From: Mucilaginibacter geliditolerans
Lineage (GTDB): Bacteria > Bacteroidota > Bacteroidia > Sphingobacteriales > Sphingobacteriaceae
Direction of reading: 5' to 3'
Assembly: GCF_014200495.1 (NCBI RefSeq)
Contig: NZ_JACHBY010000001.1
Location: forward strand, 992,001 to 1,056,000
Length of the DNA stretch: 64,000 nucleotides
Positions 15,430 to 24,471 of this stretch are shown here, piece after piece. The notes under the pieces are model-generated. The model was not told where the DNA came from, searched no databases, and saw nothing but the letters and a program-made list of their open reading frames with translations. The first letter of the stretch is position 1; the number at the start of each line of letters is the position of its first letter. Made by a program: the position numbers and the translations under genes.

Positions 15430-17790
15430 CTATTTCAAATATACATAAGTTATACCATCTCCTCCACGGTCGGCATGCTCATCTTCCATTCGATCAACCT
15501 GGTCGTATTTTTTAAGGTATTGCCTTATCATTTTACGGAGTATACCATCACCTTTACCATGTATGATCTTCAGGTTACCAAAACCCATCATCAGGGCACG
15601 ATCAAGCAAGCGTTCAATATTACCTAAAGCATCTTCAGTACGCATACCACGCACATCAATCTCCGGACTAAAGCTTGCCATATCACTGCTATGCGAATTA
15701 TAGCTTTTCCTGATCTCCTTCGGCACTTCCTTGCGGGATACTTTTTGTACTTTGCTCTTTTTAGCCACCGTGCGCAGTTCACCAATGGCAATAATCACGT
15801 TATCCCTGGCAATCTCTATCACCTGCCCTGTAGTTTCCGAATCATTTAGCTTTACCCAATCGCCCGCCTTTAATTCATCACCATTAATGACCGGTTTCTT
15901 TACCTCGGGCTTAACAGTATTTTTTTGCAACTCCCGATTCAGGTTTTCGCGCAGGTCACGGGTTTTTTCCTTATCGGCATTATTGCTTTTTATTTCAGAT
16001 ATGGTATTCTCCACCAGTTTATTTGCATTCAGTATGATATTCTTCGCCTCCTGTTTTGCATCACGGATGAGTGTCTTTTTATTTTCTTCAAGATAGCTTT
16101 TCAGCTGCTCGTTTTCCGCCAGTAAGACATTGACCTGCCTTTGCTGACGTTCAAGCTTTATACGGGTATCGTTTATCTCCTTCTTTTCCCGTTCAAGATC
16201 AACCAACAGGGTATCTACTCTTTTTTGCCCTGCACTTACCTTGCTTTTGGCCAGGTTAAGCACATTTAATGGTAATCCTATTTTTTGAGCGATCTCAAAA
16301 GCGTACGAACTTCCAGGTTTACCAACTTCCAATATATAAAGCGGTTTCATCTCCACATTATTAAACAGCATGGAAGCATTCTCCAAACCCTCGGTATTGC
16401 TCGCAAATATTTTAAGGTTGGAGTAGTGCGTGGTAACCATGCCCTTAACCTTTTTATGATTAAGCGATTCCAGTACAGCCTCGGCAATCGGGCCGCCAAA
16501 TTGCGGATCGGTACCGGTACCAAACTCATCAATCAATATCATTGATTTAGCGTTGGCCTGCTCCACAAACTCCTTCATTTTTGAAAGATGCGCGCTGTAA
16601 GTACTCAAATCGCTTTCTATCGACTGGTCATCACCAATATCCACAAAAAACGAAGCAAATACCCCCATTGTACTGGCTTCGGATGCTGGTATCAATAAGC
16701 CTGCCTGCAGCATCATTTGCAGCAAGCCAACCGTTTTCATACACACCGATTTACCACCGGCATTCGGCCCTGAAACAACAACTATGCGTGTACCGTCATC
16801 TATCTGCACATTCAGCGGCACAACGGTTTTATGTTCTTTTTTAAAGTTGAGGAACAGCAAGGGATGGCGCGCGTTTACCAATTTTAGTCCGGGTTTATTA
16901 ACCACATCGGGCATTTCAGCCTCAATATCAATAGCGAAAAGCGCTTTGGCCCGCACAAAATCCAACTTGGTTAATAAACCATGATACGATAATAAAAGCG
17001 GGATATACGGCCTTAATTCATCAGTTAATGTGGTTAATATCCTGATGATCTCGCGCCTGCGCTCAAATTCCAGGTCGCGGATCTTATTATTAAGCGTAAA
17101 CACTTCCTCGGGCTCCATATAAACGGTTTGCCCTGAAGCAGACTCATCATGTATAAAGCCTTTGAGCTTACGCTTATTTTCAGCCAATAACGGGATACAA
17201 AGCCGGCCATCGCGCACAGTTAAGGAACCATCAGCCGTCCAACCGCTGGAGGAGGCATTTTTAAATACCTGATCAATTTTTCTGCGAGCCTCTTGCTCAG
17301 CTTTTGAAATGCCTGAGGTAATATCCATCAGCTCACGCGATGCATTAGGCCTTATTTTTCCTTTGGCATCAATTACAAGATCTATTTTTTTGATGATAGC
17401 CTTCTCAATAGGCAAATGCTCAAATAAAGCCTCCAGGTTTGGGTATTGCCCCTCACGCTCATTAAAATAACCTATTACCGAAAAAACGGTATTTAATGAA
17501 GCCTGGACCTGGTAAAACTCTTCTTCGCTTAAAAAAACACCTTCAACACGTGCCTTATTAGCCAGCGACTTTATATCAAAAAAATGCTGGATAGGCAGCG
17601 GGGCATCATTAACCAATATATTTTTAAACTCATTTGCCTGGCTCAAAAATTTACGGATCAGGTCATAATTGTTCATCACCTGTATCTTATCCACCATTTG
17701 CTGGCCCATCACACTCAGGCAATGATTTTTTATCAGTTCCTTTACCTCGGTAAATCCCAGTTTATCAACACTACTTTGCGGGTAAAGCAT
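15430..17790 (-). CDS. mutS2: MutS2 family ATPase with Smr domain
   Basis: A 786-residue MutS-like ATPase without the mismatch-reading domain. The core and clamp region (1-320) precedes the ATPase with Walker A GPNAGGKS (341-348) and Walker B DEFGTGTDP (421-429). A long coiled coil (about 515-630) follows, and a C-terminal Smr nuclease domain (about 710-786) contains EIDVRGMRTEDAL and IIHGKGDGILR. MutS2 proteins limit recombination or, as shown in Bacillus, split collided ribosomes (RqcU). Its 5' end overlaps the end of the DUF4296 lipoprotein gene by 20 bp, so the two are co-transcribed. It is full length and intact. Confidence 0.92.
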   Translation of the reverse strand: MLYPQSSVDKLGFTEVKELIKNHCLSVMGQQMVDKIQVMNNYDLIRKFLSQANEFKNILVNDAPLPIQHFFDIKSLANKARVEGVFLSEEEFYQVQASLNTVFSVIGYFNEREGQYPNLEALFEHLPIEKAIIKKIDLVIDAKGKIRPNASRELMDITSGISKAEQEARRKIDQVFKNASSSGWTADGSLTVRDGRLCIPLLAENKRKLKGFIHDESASGQTVYMEPEEVFTLNNKIRDLEFERRREIIRILTTLTDELRPYIPLLLSYHGLLTKLDFVRAKALFAIDIEAEMPDVVNKPGLKLVNARHPLLFLNFKKEHKTVVPLNVQIDDGTRIVVVSGPNAGGKSVCMKTVGLLQMMLQAGLLIPASEASTMGVFASFFVDIGDDQSIESDLSTYSAHLSKMKEFVEQANAKSMILIDEFGTGTDPQFGGPIAEAVLESLNHKKVKGMVTTHYSNLKIFASNTEGLENASMLFNNVEMKPLYILEVGKPGSSYAFEIAQKIGLPLNVLNLAKSKVSAGQKRVDTLLVDLEREKKEINDTRIKLERQQRQVNVLLAENEQLKSYLEENKKTLIRDAKQEAKNIILNANKLVENTISEIKSNNADKEKTRDLRENLNRELQKNTVKPEVKKPVINGDELKAGDWVKLNDSETTGQVIEIARDNVIIAIGELRTVAKKSKVQKVSRKEVPKEIRKSYNSHSSDMASFSPEIDVRGMRTEDALGNIERLLDRALMMGFGNLKIIHGKGDGILRKMIRQYLKKYDQVDRMEDEHADRGGDGITYVYLK

Positions 17791-18319
17791 TCTTATTTTT
17801 CTGTTTTCTTATTAATGAATCTCTGTGGGCCTGCATTTTCTCAAACCTTGCTCTTGGGTTTACAACATTACTTTGAGGACTAACCCCTTGCGGAGCTTGC
17901 ATATGTGGCGTGCTGCCTGTATTTGGAACAGCAGGTAAATTTGGCTTACCGCCATTTACCATATTTTTCTTCGATACAAGCTTATTTATCGAGTCGGTTT
18001 TAAATTGCAGTTTTTTTAAAATCTGGTCATACATATCAGCAAACTCCACAGGTTTGTTTGCTGCATAATATATAAAGCTCTTTCTAAATTGCGCCGAATC
18101 GGTATGATACTTTGCAAAAACCGCCTGATATTTGCCCTTCCCGTATTTATATAAAGTGTCAGGCGCCTGGGATACGGTGATCATGGTGCCGTCAACTATA
18201 TGCACATCGGTTAACAAGGCTATCATATTATCTTTATCAATAATACCACTAGGTGTACCATTGCTGCACGCAGATAAAAAAAGCAATACTGAAAAAAACA
18301 AGGTTATATATTTACGCAT
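17771..18319 (-). CDS. DUF4296 lipoprotein
   Basis: A 182-residue lipoprotein with lipobox LSAC (Cys18). The DUF4296 pattern is clear: DKDNMIALLTDVHIVDG, then KYQAVFAKYHTDSAQFRKSF, then MYDQILKKLQ. The C-terminus is a basic, Pro/Asn-rich tail ending in RKQKNKNALPAK. DUF4296 proteins are widespread in Bacteroidota and have no known function. The gene overlaps mutS2 by 20 bp and diverges from the PLP-protein gene across a 40-bp gap that must hold both promoters. Confidence 0.85.
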   Translation of the reverse strand: MRKYITLFFSVLLFLSACSNGTPSGIIDKDNMIALLTDVHIVDGTMITVSQAPDTLYKYGKGKYQAVFAKYHTDSAQFRKSFIYYAANKPVEFADMYDQILKKLQFKTDSINKLVSKKNMVNGGKPNLPAVPNTGSTPHMQAPQGVSPQSNVVNPRARFEKMQAHRDSLIRKQKNKNALPAK

Positions 18320-18359
18320 TCTGTAATTTAGCGGTTTAATTCAGCAAAAATACGGATAA

Positions 18360-19049
18360 ATGAGCATTGCCGATAACATCATCAGCCTAAAAAAGGAAAC
18401 GGATAGTTTACATGTAATATTATTAGCGGTATCAAAAACAAAACCGCCCGAAGATATACAACAAGCATACGATGCCGGTCAGCGTATTTTTGGTGAAAAC
18501 CAGGTACAGGAACTGGTTGATAAATACGAAAAATTACCGAAGGACATACAATGGCACCTGATTGGCCACTTACAAAGTAATAAGGTTAAGTACATCGCGC
18601 CGTTCATCAGCATGATACAATCTGTTGACAGCCTGAAGCTTTTGCAAGAGATTAATAAACACGCTTTAAAACACGACCGCATTATTGATTGCCTGTTACA
18701 GATATATATTGCCGATGAAGAAACCAAATTTGGTTTGGGTTTTGATGAAGCGATAGAATTGCTGCGCTCGGATGAATTTGCGGGACTAAAGAACATTAAA
18801 ATACGCGGACTAATGGGTATTGCTACCAATACCGATAGCGAAAAACAGGTAAAAGACGAATACTACGAGCTAAAAACTTTTTACGATGGCATTAAGGCGA
18901 GCTTTTTCCGTAAGGATAAAACCTTTAATGTGCTATCAATGGGCATGTCGTCCGACTATAAGATCGCGATTGAACAGGGCAGCAATATGGTACGCTTAGG
19001 CAGTACGATATTTGGCAGCCGGGTAGTTAAACACTGGAAGAATAATTAA
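18360..19049 (+). CDS. YggS/PLPBP family pyridoxal-phosphate homeostasis protein
   Basis: A 229-residue fold-type III PLP-binding protein. The PLP lysine is Lys26 in LLAVSKTKPP, with FGENQVQELVDKY, WHLIGHLQSNKVKYI, IRGLMGIAT and LSMGMSSDYKIAIEQGSNMVRLGSTIFG following in the family order. Members buffer PLP and affect amino-acid and keto-acid pools; they have no proven enzymatic reaction. It is cytoplasmic. The gene diverges from DUF4296/mutS2 and is followed by a palindromic repeat. The start at 18360 matches the usual N-terminus. Confidence 0.9.
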   Translation: MSIADNIISLKKETDSLHVILLAVSKTKPPEDIQQAYDAGQRIFGENQVQELVDKYEKLPKDIQWHLIGHLQSNKVKYIAPFISMIQSVDSLKLLQEINKHALKHDRIIDCLLQIYIADEETKFGLGFDEAIELLRSDEFAGLKNIKIRGLMGIATNTDSEKQVKDEYYELKTFYDGIKASFFRKDKTFNVLSMGMSSDYKIAIEQGSNMVRLGSTIFGSRVVKHWKNN

Positions 19050-19055
19050 GCCCTT

Positions 19056-19150
19056 TGTCATGCTGAGGAACGAAGCATCTATTATACAAGCAAAAAGTAA
19101 TCGCTTATATATTGAAAGCGGAGAGTTTCTTCGCTCCGCTCAGAATGACA
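19056..19150. repeat. TGTCAT-type palindromic repeat, full unit
   Basis: The left end TGTCATGCTGAGGAACGAAG pairs imperfectly with the right end CTTCGCTCCGCTCAGAATGACA, around a loop of about 50 nt. The right half shares CTGAGCG-N4-CGAAGAAACT with the repeat at 24472-24558. It lies between two plus-strand genes. Confidence 0.7.
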
Positions 19151-19157
19151 ATACCAA

Positions 19158-19189
19158 TGAACAAATGAACCACTGAACTAATGAACATA
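19158..19189 (+). repeat. Four-copy 8-bp tandem array running into a start codon
   Basis: TGAACAAA, TGAACCAC, TGAACTAA and TGAACATA follow each other without gaps. The last unit begins inside the ATG at 19181, so a change in copy number would move the start region of the acetyltransferase gene. Confidence 0.6.
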
Positions 19190-19651
19190 GAAATAAGAAC
19201 AGCCAAAAAAGAAGATTGCCCGCGTTTAATGGAGCTTGTAAATGAGCTCGCGCTTTTTGAAAAACTACCTGAAGAGGTTACTGTAACGCTTGAAGAATTC
19301 GAGGATGCCGGTTTCGGCAAAAACCCGGTTTGGAAAGCTTTTGTTGCCGAGGATAATCATATTATTGTTGGCTTCGCGTTATATTACGTGCGTTATTCAA
19401 CATGGAAAGGCTGCCGTTTGTATCTGGAAGACTTGCTGGTAACGGAGAGCTACCGTGGTAAGGGTGTGGGTAAATTACTGTTCGACCAGGTAATAAAAGA
19501 GACCCTGGATATGGGCTTTAGCGGTATGGTTTGGCAGGTGCTCGACTGGAATGAACCGGCTATTAAATTCTACAATAAATACGGGGCAAATATTGAATCG
19601 GGTTGGCTGAATGCGGCTTTATCAAGGGAACAGTTACTAAACTACTTATAA
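19181..19651 (+). CDS. GNAT family N-acetyltransferase
   Basis: A 156-residue acetyl-CoA-dependent acetyltransferase. Motif A with the pyrophosphate-binding loop is EDLLVTESYRGKGVGKLLF (about 86-104). WQVLDWNEPAIKFYNKYGA is the C-terminal motif B, which closely resembles spermidine/spermine acetyltransferase-like and thialysine acetyltransferases. It is cytoplasmic. The start codon lies in an 8-bp tandem array. The stop overlaps the next start as TAATG, beginning a four-gene coupled operon that ends with aspartate kinase. A polyamine or lysine-analogue substrate is a guess from similarity. Confidence 0.85.
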   Translation: MNIEIRTAKKEDCPRLMELVNELALFEKLPEEVTVTLEEFEDAGFGKNPVWKAFVAEDNHIIVGFALYYVRYSTWKGCRLYLEDLLVTESYRGKGVGKLLFDQVIKETLDMGFSGMVWQVLDWNEPAIKFYNKYGANIESGWLNAALSREQLLNYL

Positions 19652-20460
19652 TGAAATTACAACATCTGCCTTTTTTATTGGTTGTTTTACTAATGGGTGC
19701 CTGCAACTGGGGCAAGCCTAACAACTCGCCCAATGGCATTAATAAGGATACGCTTGCTTATGTTTATCAAACTGTTAAACAACGGGCATCTGACTGCGGG
19801 GATAAACCTGATAGTGGCTGTACTGTTGCCATTGTAAAGTTCCCTGCTTTCAACAACAAAACTTTATTGAATGATAGTGTTAAAAACAGGCTGTTCAATT
19901 TATTCTGGGTTGATTCAACCATGGAAGCTGATACCGACCTGCAAAAGTATGCACACGAATTTGTAAGTGTGTACGACCAAAATAAAAATGATCCATCCGT
20001 TAAAGGAAAGATCTTCACCATTAATAGCAGCGCAAAAGTGCTGAGGCAGGACTCAAGTCTTACAACTTTAGAAATTGGCGGCTATATGTTCCAGGGTGGC
20101 GCGCATGGGGCCACGGTAACCGAGTTTCTAAACTGGGATACCAAGGCTAACAAAAGCATAGCGCTAAGCGATATTCTTGTCAAGGACTACAAAGATAAGT
20201 TGAATGCGGTAGCGGATACCATTTTCAGGCATGATGAAAAATTGAGTATGGATGCCTCATTAGCGCAGGATTATTTTTTTAAGGATAATCAATTTGCACT
20301 GAATAATAACTTTTCTGTAACACCGTTAGGGCTAAGATTTTTGTATAATCAGTATGAGATAAAACCATATTCGGCCGGGCAAACGGTTTTGCTCATCCCC
20401 TATGCAAAAATTAAATCACTATTATTGCCGCATACGGTGGTATCACAATATATTAAATAA
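19651..20460 (+). CDS. DUF3298-containing lipoprotein, copy 1
   Basis: About 269 residues from ATG 19651, chosen because it opens a lipoprotein signal (LLMGAC, Cys18) and overlaps the previous stop as TAATG; a longer frame from 19603 runs inside the acetyltransferase gene. The N-terminal part (about 40-150) resembles DUF4163/PdaC. The C-terminal DUF3298 domain contains YMFQGGAHGATVTEFLNWD, then NNNFSVTPLGLRFLYNQYEI and LLIPYAKIKSLL. RsiV-type anti-sigma factors and PdaC deacetylases carry this domain, in which it can bind lysozyme. It is paralogous to the next gene. The role is unknown. Confidence 0.8.
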   Translation: MKLQHLPFLLVVLLMGACNWGKPNNSPNGINKDTLAYVYQTVKQRASDCGDKPDSGCTVAIVKFPAFNNKTLLNDSVKNRLFNLFWVDSTMEADTDLQKYAHEFVSVYDQNKNDPSVKGKIFTINSSAKVLRQDSSLTTLEIGGYMFQGGAHGATVTEFLNWDTKANKSIALSDILVKDYKDKLNAVADTIFRHDEKLSMDASLAQDYFFKDNQFALNNNFSVTPLGLRFLYNQYEIKPYSAGQTVLLIPYAKIKSLLLPHTVVSQYIK

Positions 20461-21299
20461 TGCAGAAAGCCGGTATTAAATTAGTTGCATTCCTCGTTTT
20501 AATATTAGTTTCCTTCGCACAAAAAAAAGCAGGAGCAGCAATAGTAGTCGCTGGTAAAAAAGACATGAACATTAATGCCGCTGCAAAAAGAAAAGATACC
20601 ATCGCATATATAAATAAAGGAGCACACGGTGAAACGAGTAATTGTAAAAACCCAAATGGCTGCGATTTCATAACCGTTAATTATCCTGATTTTAAAGACA
20701 ATGAGCCTTTAAATAATGCTATAAAACGAAAAATTATCGATTACTTATCACCATATTGTGATAGAAAGCTTGATCTTAAAAACTTTGATAAGAGTTTGAA
20801 AAAAATAGCTCAATCTTATAATAATAAAAGTGATACCAGTACAGTAGATCAATTGCCTGCCACCTATGAGTTGAATGTTGATGTGATTGTACAAGATTCA
20901 AGTTTAATTATGCTTGATTTTTCGCAAGATGATTCCGGGGGGGCACATCCTAATCATAATGATGAATATTTAAACTGGAATATAAGGGCTGATAAAACAA
21001 TTTCCCTGGATGATCTCCTGGTAAATGATTACGAAACCCAGCTTACCCATATCGCTGAAACGATATTTCGAAAAGATGAAAACCTTAGCAAGGATCAGTC
21101 TTTAGCGGATTACAATTTCGAAAATAACACGTTCGCTTTGAATAATAATTTTCAAATTACGCCCGATGGCATTAATTTCTTTTACAATAGCTACGAAATT
21201 AAATCATATGCCGAGGGAACAACAGATTTGTTAATTCCATATACAGCAATAAAAAAATTACTTCGGCCCAATACGGTCATAAATCAATATAATAAATAA
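20460..21299 (+). CDS. DUF3298-containing exported protein, copy 2
   Basis: A 279-residue paralogue of the previous protein. The N-terminus has a hydrophobic segment (LVAFLVLILVSFAQ), so it is exported, but no lipobox cysteine is present, unlike copy 1. Shared landmarks are GGAHPNHNDEYLNWN (histidine-rich here), TISLDDLLVNDY, NNNFQITPDGINFFYNSYEI and LLIPYTAIKKLL. Its ATG overlaps the previous stop as TAATG, and its own stop overlaps the aspartate kinase start in the same way. The base composition is AT-richer than copy 1. It probably arose by tandem duplication followed by divergence. Confidence 0.8.
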   Translation: MQKAGIKLVAFLVLILVSFAQKKAGAAIVVAGKKDMNINAAAKRKDTIAYINKGAHGETSNCKNPNGCDFITVNYPDFKDNEPLNNAIKRKIIDYLSPYCDRKLDLKNFDKSLKKIAQSYNNKSDTSTVDQLPATYELNVDVIVQDSSLIMLDFSQDDSGGAHPNHNDEYLNWNIRADKTISLDDLLVNDYETQLTHIAETIFRKDENLSKDQSLADYNFENNTFALNNNFQITPDGINFFYNSYEIKSYAEGTTDLLIPYTAIKKLLRPNTVINQYNK

Positions 21300-22555
21300 T
21301 GCTTGTTTTTAAATTTGGAGGGGCATCAGTAAAGAATGCCGAGGGTATAATAAATCTGGGTAAAGTAGTTAGTTTGTACACTGATAAACAGTTACTCATA
21401 GTTGTTTCGGCCATGGGTAAAACAACCAACGCGCTCGAAAAATTGACCAAAGCCTATTTTAACCAGGCTGATGATGTAAATGAAATTTACGAGGAGATAA
21501 AGCAATATCACTATAACATACTGTTTGAACTTTTTGATAGCACCGACCCTGTTTTTGATGAAGTGGCAAACACTTTTGTAGAGATAGATTGGATGCTGGA
21601 GGATGAGCCGCATGATGATTATGATTTTATTTATGATCAGATCGTATCTGTTGGTGAACTGGTTTCTACCCGTATAGTAAATGCCTATCTCAATAAAATA
21701 AACTTAAAAAGTCAGTGGCTGGATGTGCGTGGATATATCCATACCGATAATACGTATCGTGAAGGTGTGGTGCAATGGCATAAAACCAAGGAAAGTATTT
21801 TACATCATATCCCCGCTTTATTAGCGAAAACCATAGTGGTAACACAAGGCTTTTTAGGCGGCACATCAGAGAATTTCACCACTACGCTTGGCCGTGAGGG
21901 CTCTGATTATACTGCATCTATATTAGCGTCATGCTTAAATGCCGAATCTGTTACTACCTGGAAAGATGTACCGGGCATATTAAACGCCGACCCTAAGTAT
22001 TTTGAGGATACCATTAAGTTTGATGAGCTATCCTACACCGATGCTATCGAGATGACCTATTACGGCGCAACTGTTATCCACCCAAAAACTATAAAACCGC
22101 TGCAAAACGCTAAAATACCTTTGTTGGTGAAGCCCTTTAATGATCCGTCTGCAGCGGGTACGGTAATTAAGGAGGATGGGCATAATAATTTTGCAAAACC
22201 GGTGATCATCATCAAACAAAGCCAGGTATTGCTGTCGTTATCAGCAAAGGATTATTCGTTTATCTCAGAAGATCATTTAAGCGAGATCTTCCGCCTGTTT
22301 GCACAGAGCCATATTAAAGTGAACGTGATGCAAACGTCAGCCCTAAGCTTTTCTGTTTGTTTTGATCATGATGAAGATCGCTTTAAACAATTACTACAAA
22401 GCCTGAGCGAAGGTTTTAAAGCAAAATATAACAGCGGTTTAATGCTGATAACCACCAGACATTATACACCAGCATCGTTAAAAGAATTAACAGTTGGCAA
22501 AACGGTATTGCTTGAACAAGTAAGCAGGAATACGGCACAGGTGGTGGTGAGGTAA
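21299..22555 (+). CDS. lysC: Aspartate kinase
   Basis: A 418-residue monofunctional aspartate kinase, first enzyme of the lysine, threonine and methionine branch. The N-terminal kinase motif is VFKFGGASVKNAEGI; VVTQGFLGGTSENFTTTLGREGSDYTAS is split over the nucleotide/aspartate-binding region. ACT regulatory domains follow (about 300-418, e.g. FRLFAQSHIKVNVMQTSAL), so feedback inhibition by lysine or threonine is expected. It is fourth in a TAATG-coupled series with two DUF3298 genes, an unusual context for an amino-acid gene. A half-unit palindromic repeat follows. Confidence 0.9.
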   Translation: MLVFKFGGASVKNAEGIINLGKVVSLYTDKQLLIVVSAMGKTTNALEKLTKAYFNQADDVNEIYEEIKQYHYNILFELFDSTDPVFDEVANTFVEIDWMLEDEPHDDYDFIYDQIVSVGELVSTRIVNAYLNKINLKSQWLDVRGYIHTDNTYREGVVQWHKTKESILHHIPALLAKTIVVTQGFLGGTSENFTTTLGREGSDYTASILASCLNAESVTTWKDVPGILNADPKYFEDTIKFDELSYTDAIEMTYYGATVIHPKTIKPLQNAKIPLLVKPFNDPSAAGTVIKEDGHNNFAKPVIIIKQSQVLLSLSAKDYSFISEDHLSEIFRLFAQSHIKVNVMQTSALSFSVCFDHDEDRFKQLLQSLSEGFKAKYNSGLMLITTRHYTPASLKELTVGKTVLLEQVSRNTAQVVVR

Positions 22556-22577
22556 AGAACAAATTTATAAACAGTAT

Positions 22578-22604
22578 GTCATGCTGAACTTGTTTCGGCA
22601 TGAC
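22578..22604. repeat. TGTCATGCTGAAC half-unit palindrome
   Basis: GTCATGCTGAA and TTCGGCATGAC form an 11-bp stem with one G-U pair around CTTGT. It is the same arm as in the full unit at 14186-14279. It lies between lysC and the YjbQ gene. Confidence 0.75.
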
Positions 22605-22626
22605 TGGGTTTTAAGAATAAAAATGT

Positions 22627-23052
22627 ATGAAAATCTACCAGCAATCCATTCAGCTTCGTGAACGTAAACGCGGGTTCCATCTCATAACTACTGAGGTTGT
22701 AAATGCCTTGCCGCAGATCAGCGAGTTAAAAACGGGGATTATGCAGGTTTTTATTCAGCATACATCAGCTTCGTTGACCATAAACGAAAACGCCGACCCT
22801 ACTGTGAGGCGGGACTTTGAAATGTATTTTAACAAGGCCGTACCCGAAAATGACCCGGATTATCAGCATGATGATGAAGGTTCAGATGACATGCCAGCAC
22901 ACCTTAAAGCCGCTATGCTGGGCAGTTCGGTAACTATACCTATCCGCAACGGACGTCCGGCTTTAGGCACATGGCAGGGTATTTACCTATGTGAGCACCG
23001 GAATTATGGCGGACAAAGAAATCTTGTAATTACCGCCTGGGGAGAGGCATAA
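22627..23052 (+). CDS. YjbQ family protein (UPF0047)
   Basis: A 141-residue protein of the YjbQ family, small trimeric beta proteins. Signature segments are MQVFIQHTSASLTINENADP (His and Ser-Ala-Ser-Leu), DMPAHLKAAMLGSSVTIPI and LGTWQGIYLCEHR. Members have been reported to make thiamine phosphate as a side reaction and may bind metal through the conserved histidines; the physiological role is unsettled. It is cytoplasmic, full length, and alone between lysC and fabF. Confidence 0.9.
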   Translation: MKIYQQSIQLRERKRGFHLITTEVVNALPQISELKTGIMQVFIQHTSASLTINENADPTVRRDFEMYFNKAVPENDPDYQHDDEGSDDMPAHLKAAMLGSSVTIPIRNGRPALGTWQGIYLCEHRNYGGQRNLVITAWGEA

Positions 23053-23090
23053 TTATTAATATTAATTTACATTTGCAGGTAAATTAAATA

Positions 23091-23104
23091 ATACCACTTG
23101 GTAT
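23091..23104. promoter_or_regulatory. Putative TetR operator upstream of fabF
   Basis: ATACCACTTGGTAT, a 6-bp inverted repeat with 2-bp centre, identical in both arms to sites at 25384-25397 and 26026-26039. It runs directly into TATATTTT (23102-23109), a likely -7 element, 43 bp before the fabF start. No good -33 element is visible. Confidence 0.55.
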
Positions 23105-23146
23105 ATTTTAGTTTAATTTTGAAAACTATTTATAACATAACTTTAT

Positions 23147-24391
23147 ATGCTTAAGAGAGTTGTTGTAACCGGACTTGGCGCTGTAACACCACTGGGAAAC
23201 GATATAAAATCATTTTGGCAAAATGCATTAGCCGGTAAAAGCGGCGCAGCCATCATCACTAAGTTTGATGCTTCCTTATTTCGCACACAGTTTGCCTGCG
23301 AAGTAAAGGGTTTTAATGCTGCCGATTTTATGGACAGGGCCGATGTTAAAAGAACAGATTCTTTCACACAATATGCAATTGTAGCATCTGATGAAGCTAT
23401 CAAAGATTCAGGTTTTGATTTTGAAAAAATGGATCCTTTTGATGTAGGTGTAATATGGGGATCGGGCCAGGGTGGTATGGAGACATTTGAAGAGCAGGTG
23501 AGCGAATATGCCCGTGGTAACGGACAACCGCGTTACAGCCCTTTCTTCGTGCCAAAATTCCTGACCAATATGGCTTCGGGCATGATCTCTATCCGTAACG
23601 GATATATGGGCATCAATTATACCGCGGTATCGGCCTGCGCAACCTCAAATACAGCTATAATGGATGCTTATAACTACATCCGTTTGGGCAAGGCAAAAAT
23701 TATTATATCCGGTGGTTCTGAAGCAACTATTACGCCTGCTTCTATTGGCGGTTTTAGCGCAATGAAAGCCATGTCGGCACGTAATGATGATCCGCAACGT
23801 GCCTCAAGGCCATTTGATGTGGACCGTGACGGTTTTGTTATGGGCGAAGGATCGGGCGCTTTAGTTTTGGAAGAATATGAACACGCCGTAAAAAGAGGTG
23901 CTAAAATATATGCAGAGGTAACCGGCGCATCCATGACGGCCGATGCTTATCACATGACCTCAACGCACCCCGAAGGAAAAGGCGCGGCAAAGGCGATGGA
24001 ACTGGCTTTAAACGAGGCCGGCATAACCATAAACCAGGTTGATTACCTGAATATGCACGCTACCTCTACCCCTGTCGGCGACCTATCAGAGCTTAAAGCG
24101 GTACATGCGTTAACCGGTGATGAAAAGTTAACCATGAAAATAGGCGCCACCAAATCAATGACCGGTCACCTGTTAGGTGCTGCCGGAGCAATTGAGGCTA
24201 TCATTTGCTTAATGGCCATAAAAGACCAGGTATTGCCGCCAACCATCAATACAGAAACATTAGACCCCGCAGTACCAGCCAACTTGAACATTGTTCGCGG
24301 TAAAGCTATTGAACATAAAGTGAATGTAGCCATGAGCAACACATTTGGTTTCGGTGGGCATAATGGTATTGTGGTGTTTAAGAAGATATAA
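23147..24391 (+). CDS. fabF: Beta-ketoacyl-ACP synthase II
   Basis: A 414-residue condensing enzyme that elongates acyl-ACP with malonyl-ACP in fatty acid synthesis. The catalytic triad is complete: Cys164 in VSACATSNT, His304 in NMHATSTPVGD and His341 in SMTGHLLGAAG. The glycine-rich C-terminus FGFGGHNGIVVFKK is normal. It stands alone rather than in a fab cluster, so it may serve a special fatty acid or be a second copy. The TetR-type site upstream suggests regulation by the TetR gene 1.6 kb downstream. A strong terminator follows. Confidence 0.93.
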   Translation: MLKRVVVTGLGAVTPLGNDIKSFWQNALAGKSGAAIITKFDASLFRTQFACEVKGFNAADFMDRADVKRTDSFTQYAIVASDEAIKDSGFDFEKMDPFDVGVIWGSGQGGMETFEEQVSEYARGNGQPRYSPFFVPKFLTNMASGMISIRNGYMGINYTAVSACATSNTAIMDAYNYIRLGKAKIIISGGSEATITPASIGGFSAMKAMSARNDDPQRASRPFDVDRDGFVMGEGSGALVLEEYEHAVKRGAKIYAEVTGASMTADAYHMTSTHPEGKGAAKAMELALNEAGITINQVDYLNMHATSTPVGDLSELKAVHALTGDEKLTMKIGATKSMTGHLLGAAGAIEAIICLMAIKDQVLPPTINTETLDPAVPANLNIVRGKAIEHKVNVAMSNTFGFGGHNGIVVFKKI

Positions 24392-24408
24392 GTTAAATAT
24401 TCAATCAT

Positions 24409-24447
24409 AAAAAATAGCGATGGGTTTGAAACCCATCGCTATTTTTG
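24409..24447 (+). terminator. Intrinsic terminator after fabF
   Basis: AAAAATAGCGATGGGTTT (24410-24427) and its exact complement (24429-24446) form a perfect stem ending in a T5 run. The A-rich left side would also serve the opposite strand. Confidence 0.85.
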
Positions 24448-24471
24448 TTTATGCCGCCTGTCACTAAACCC

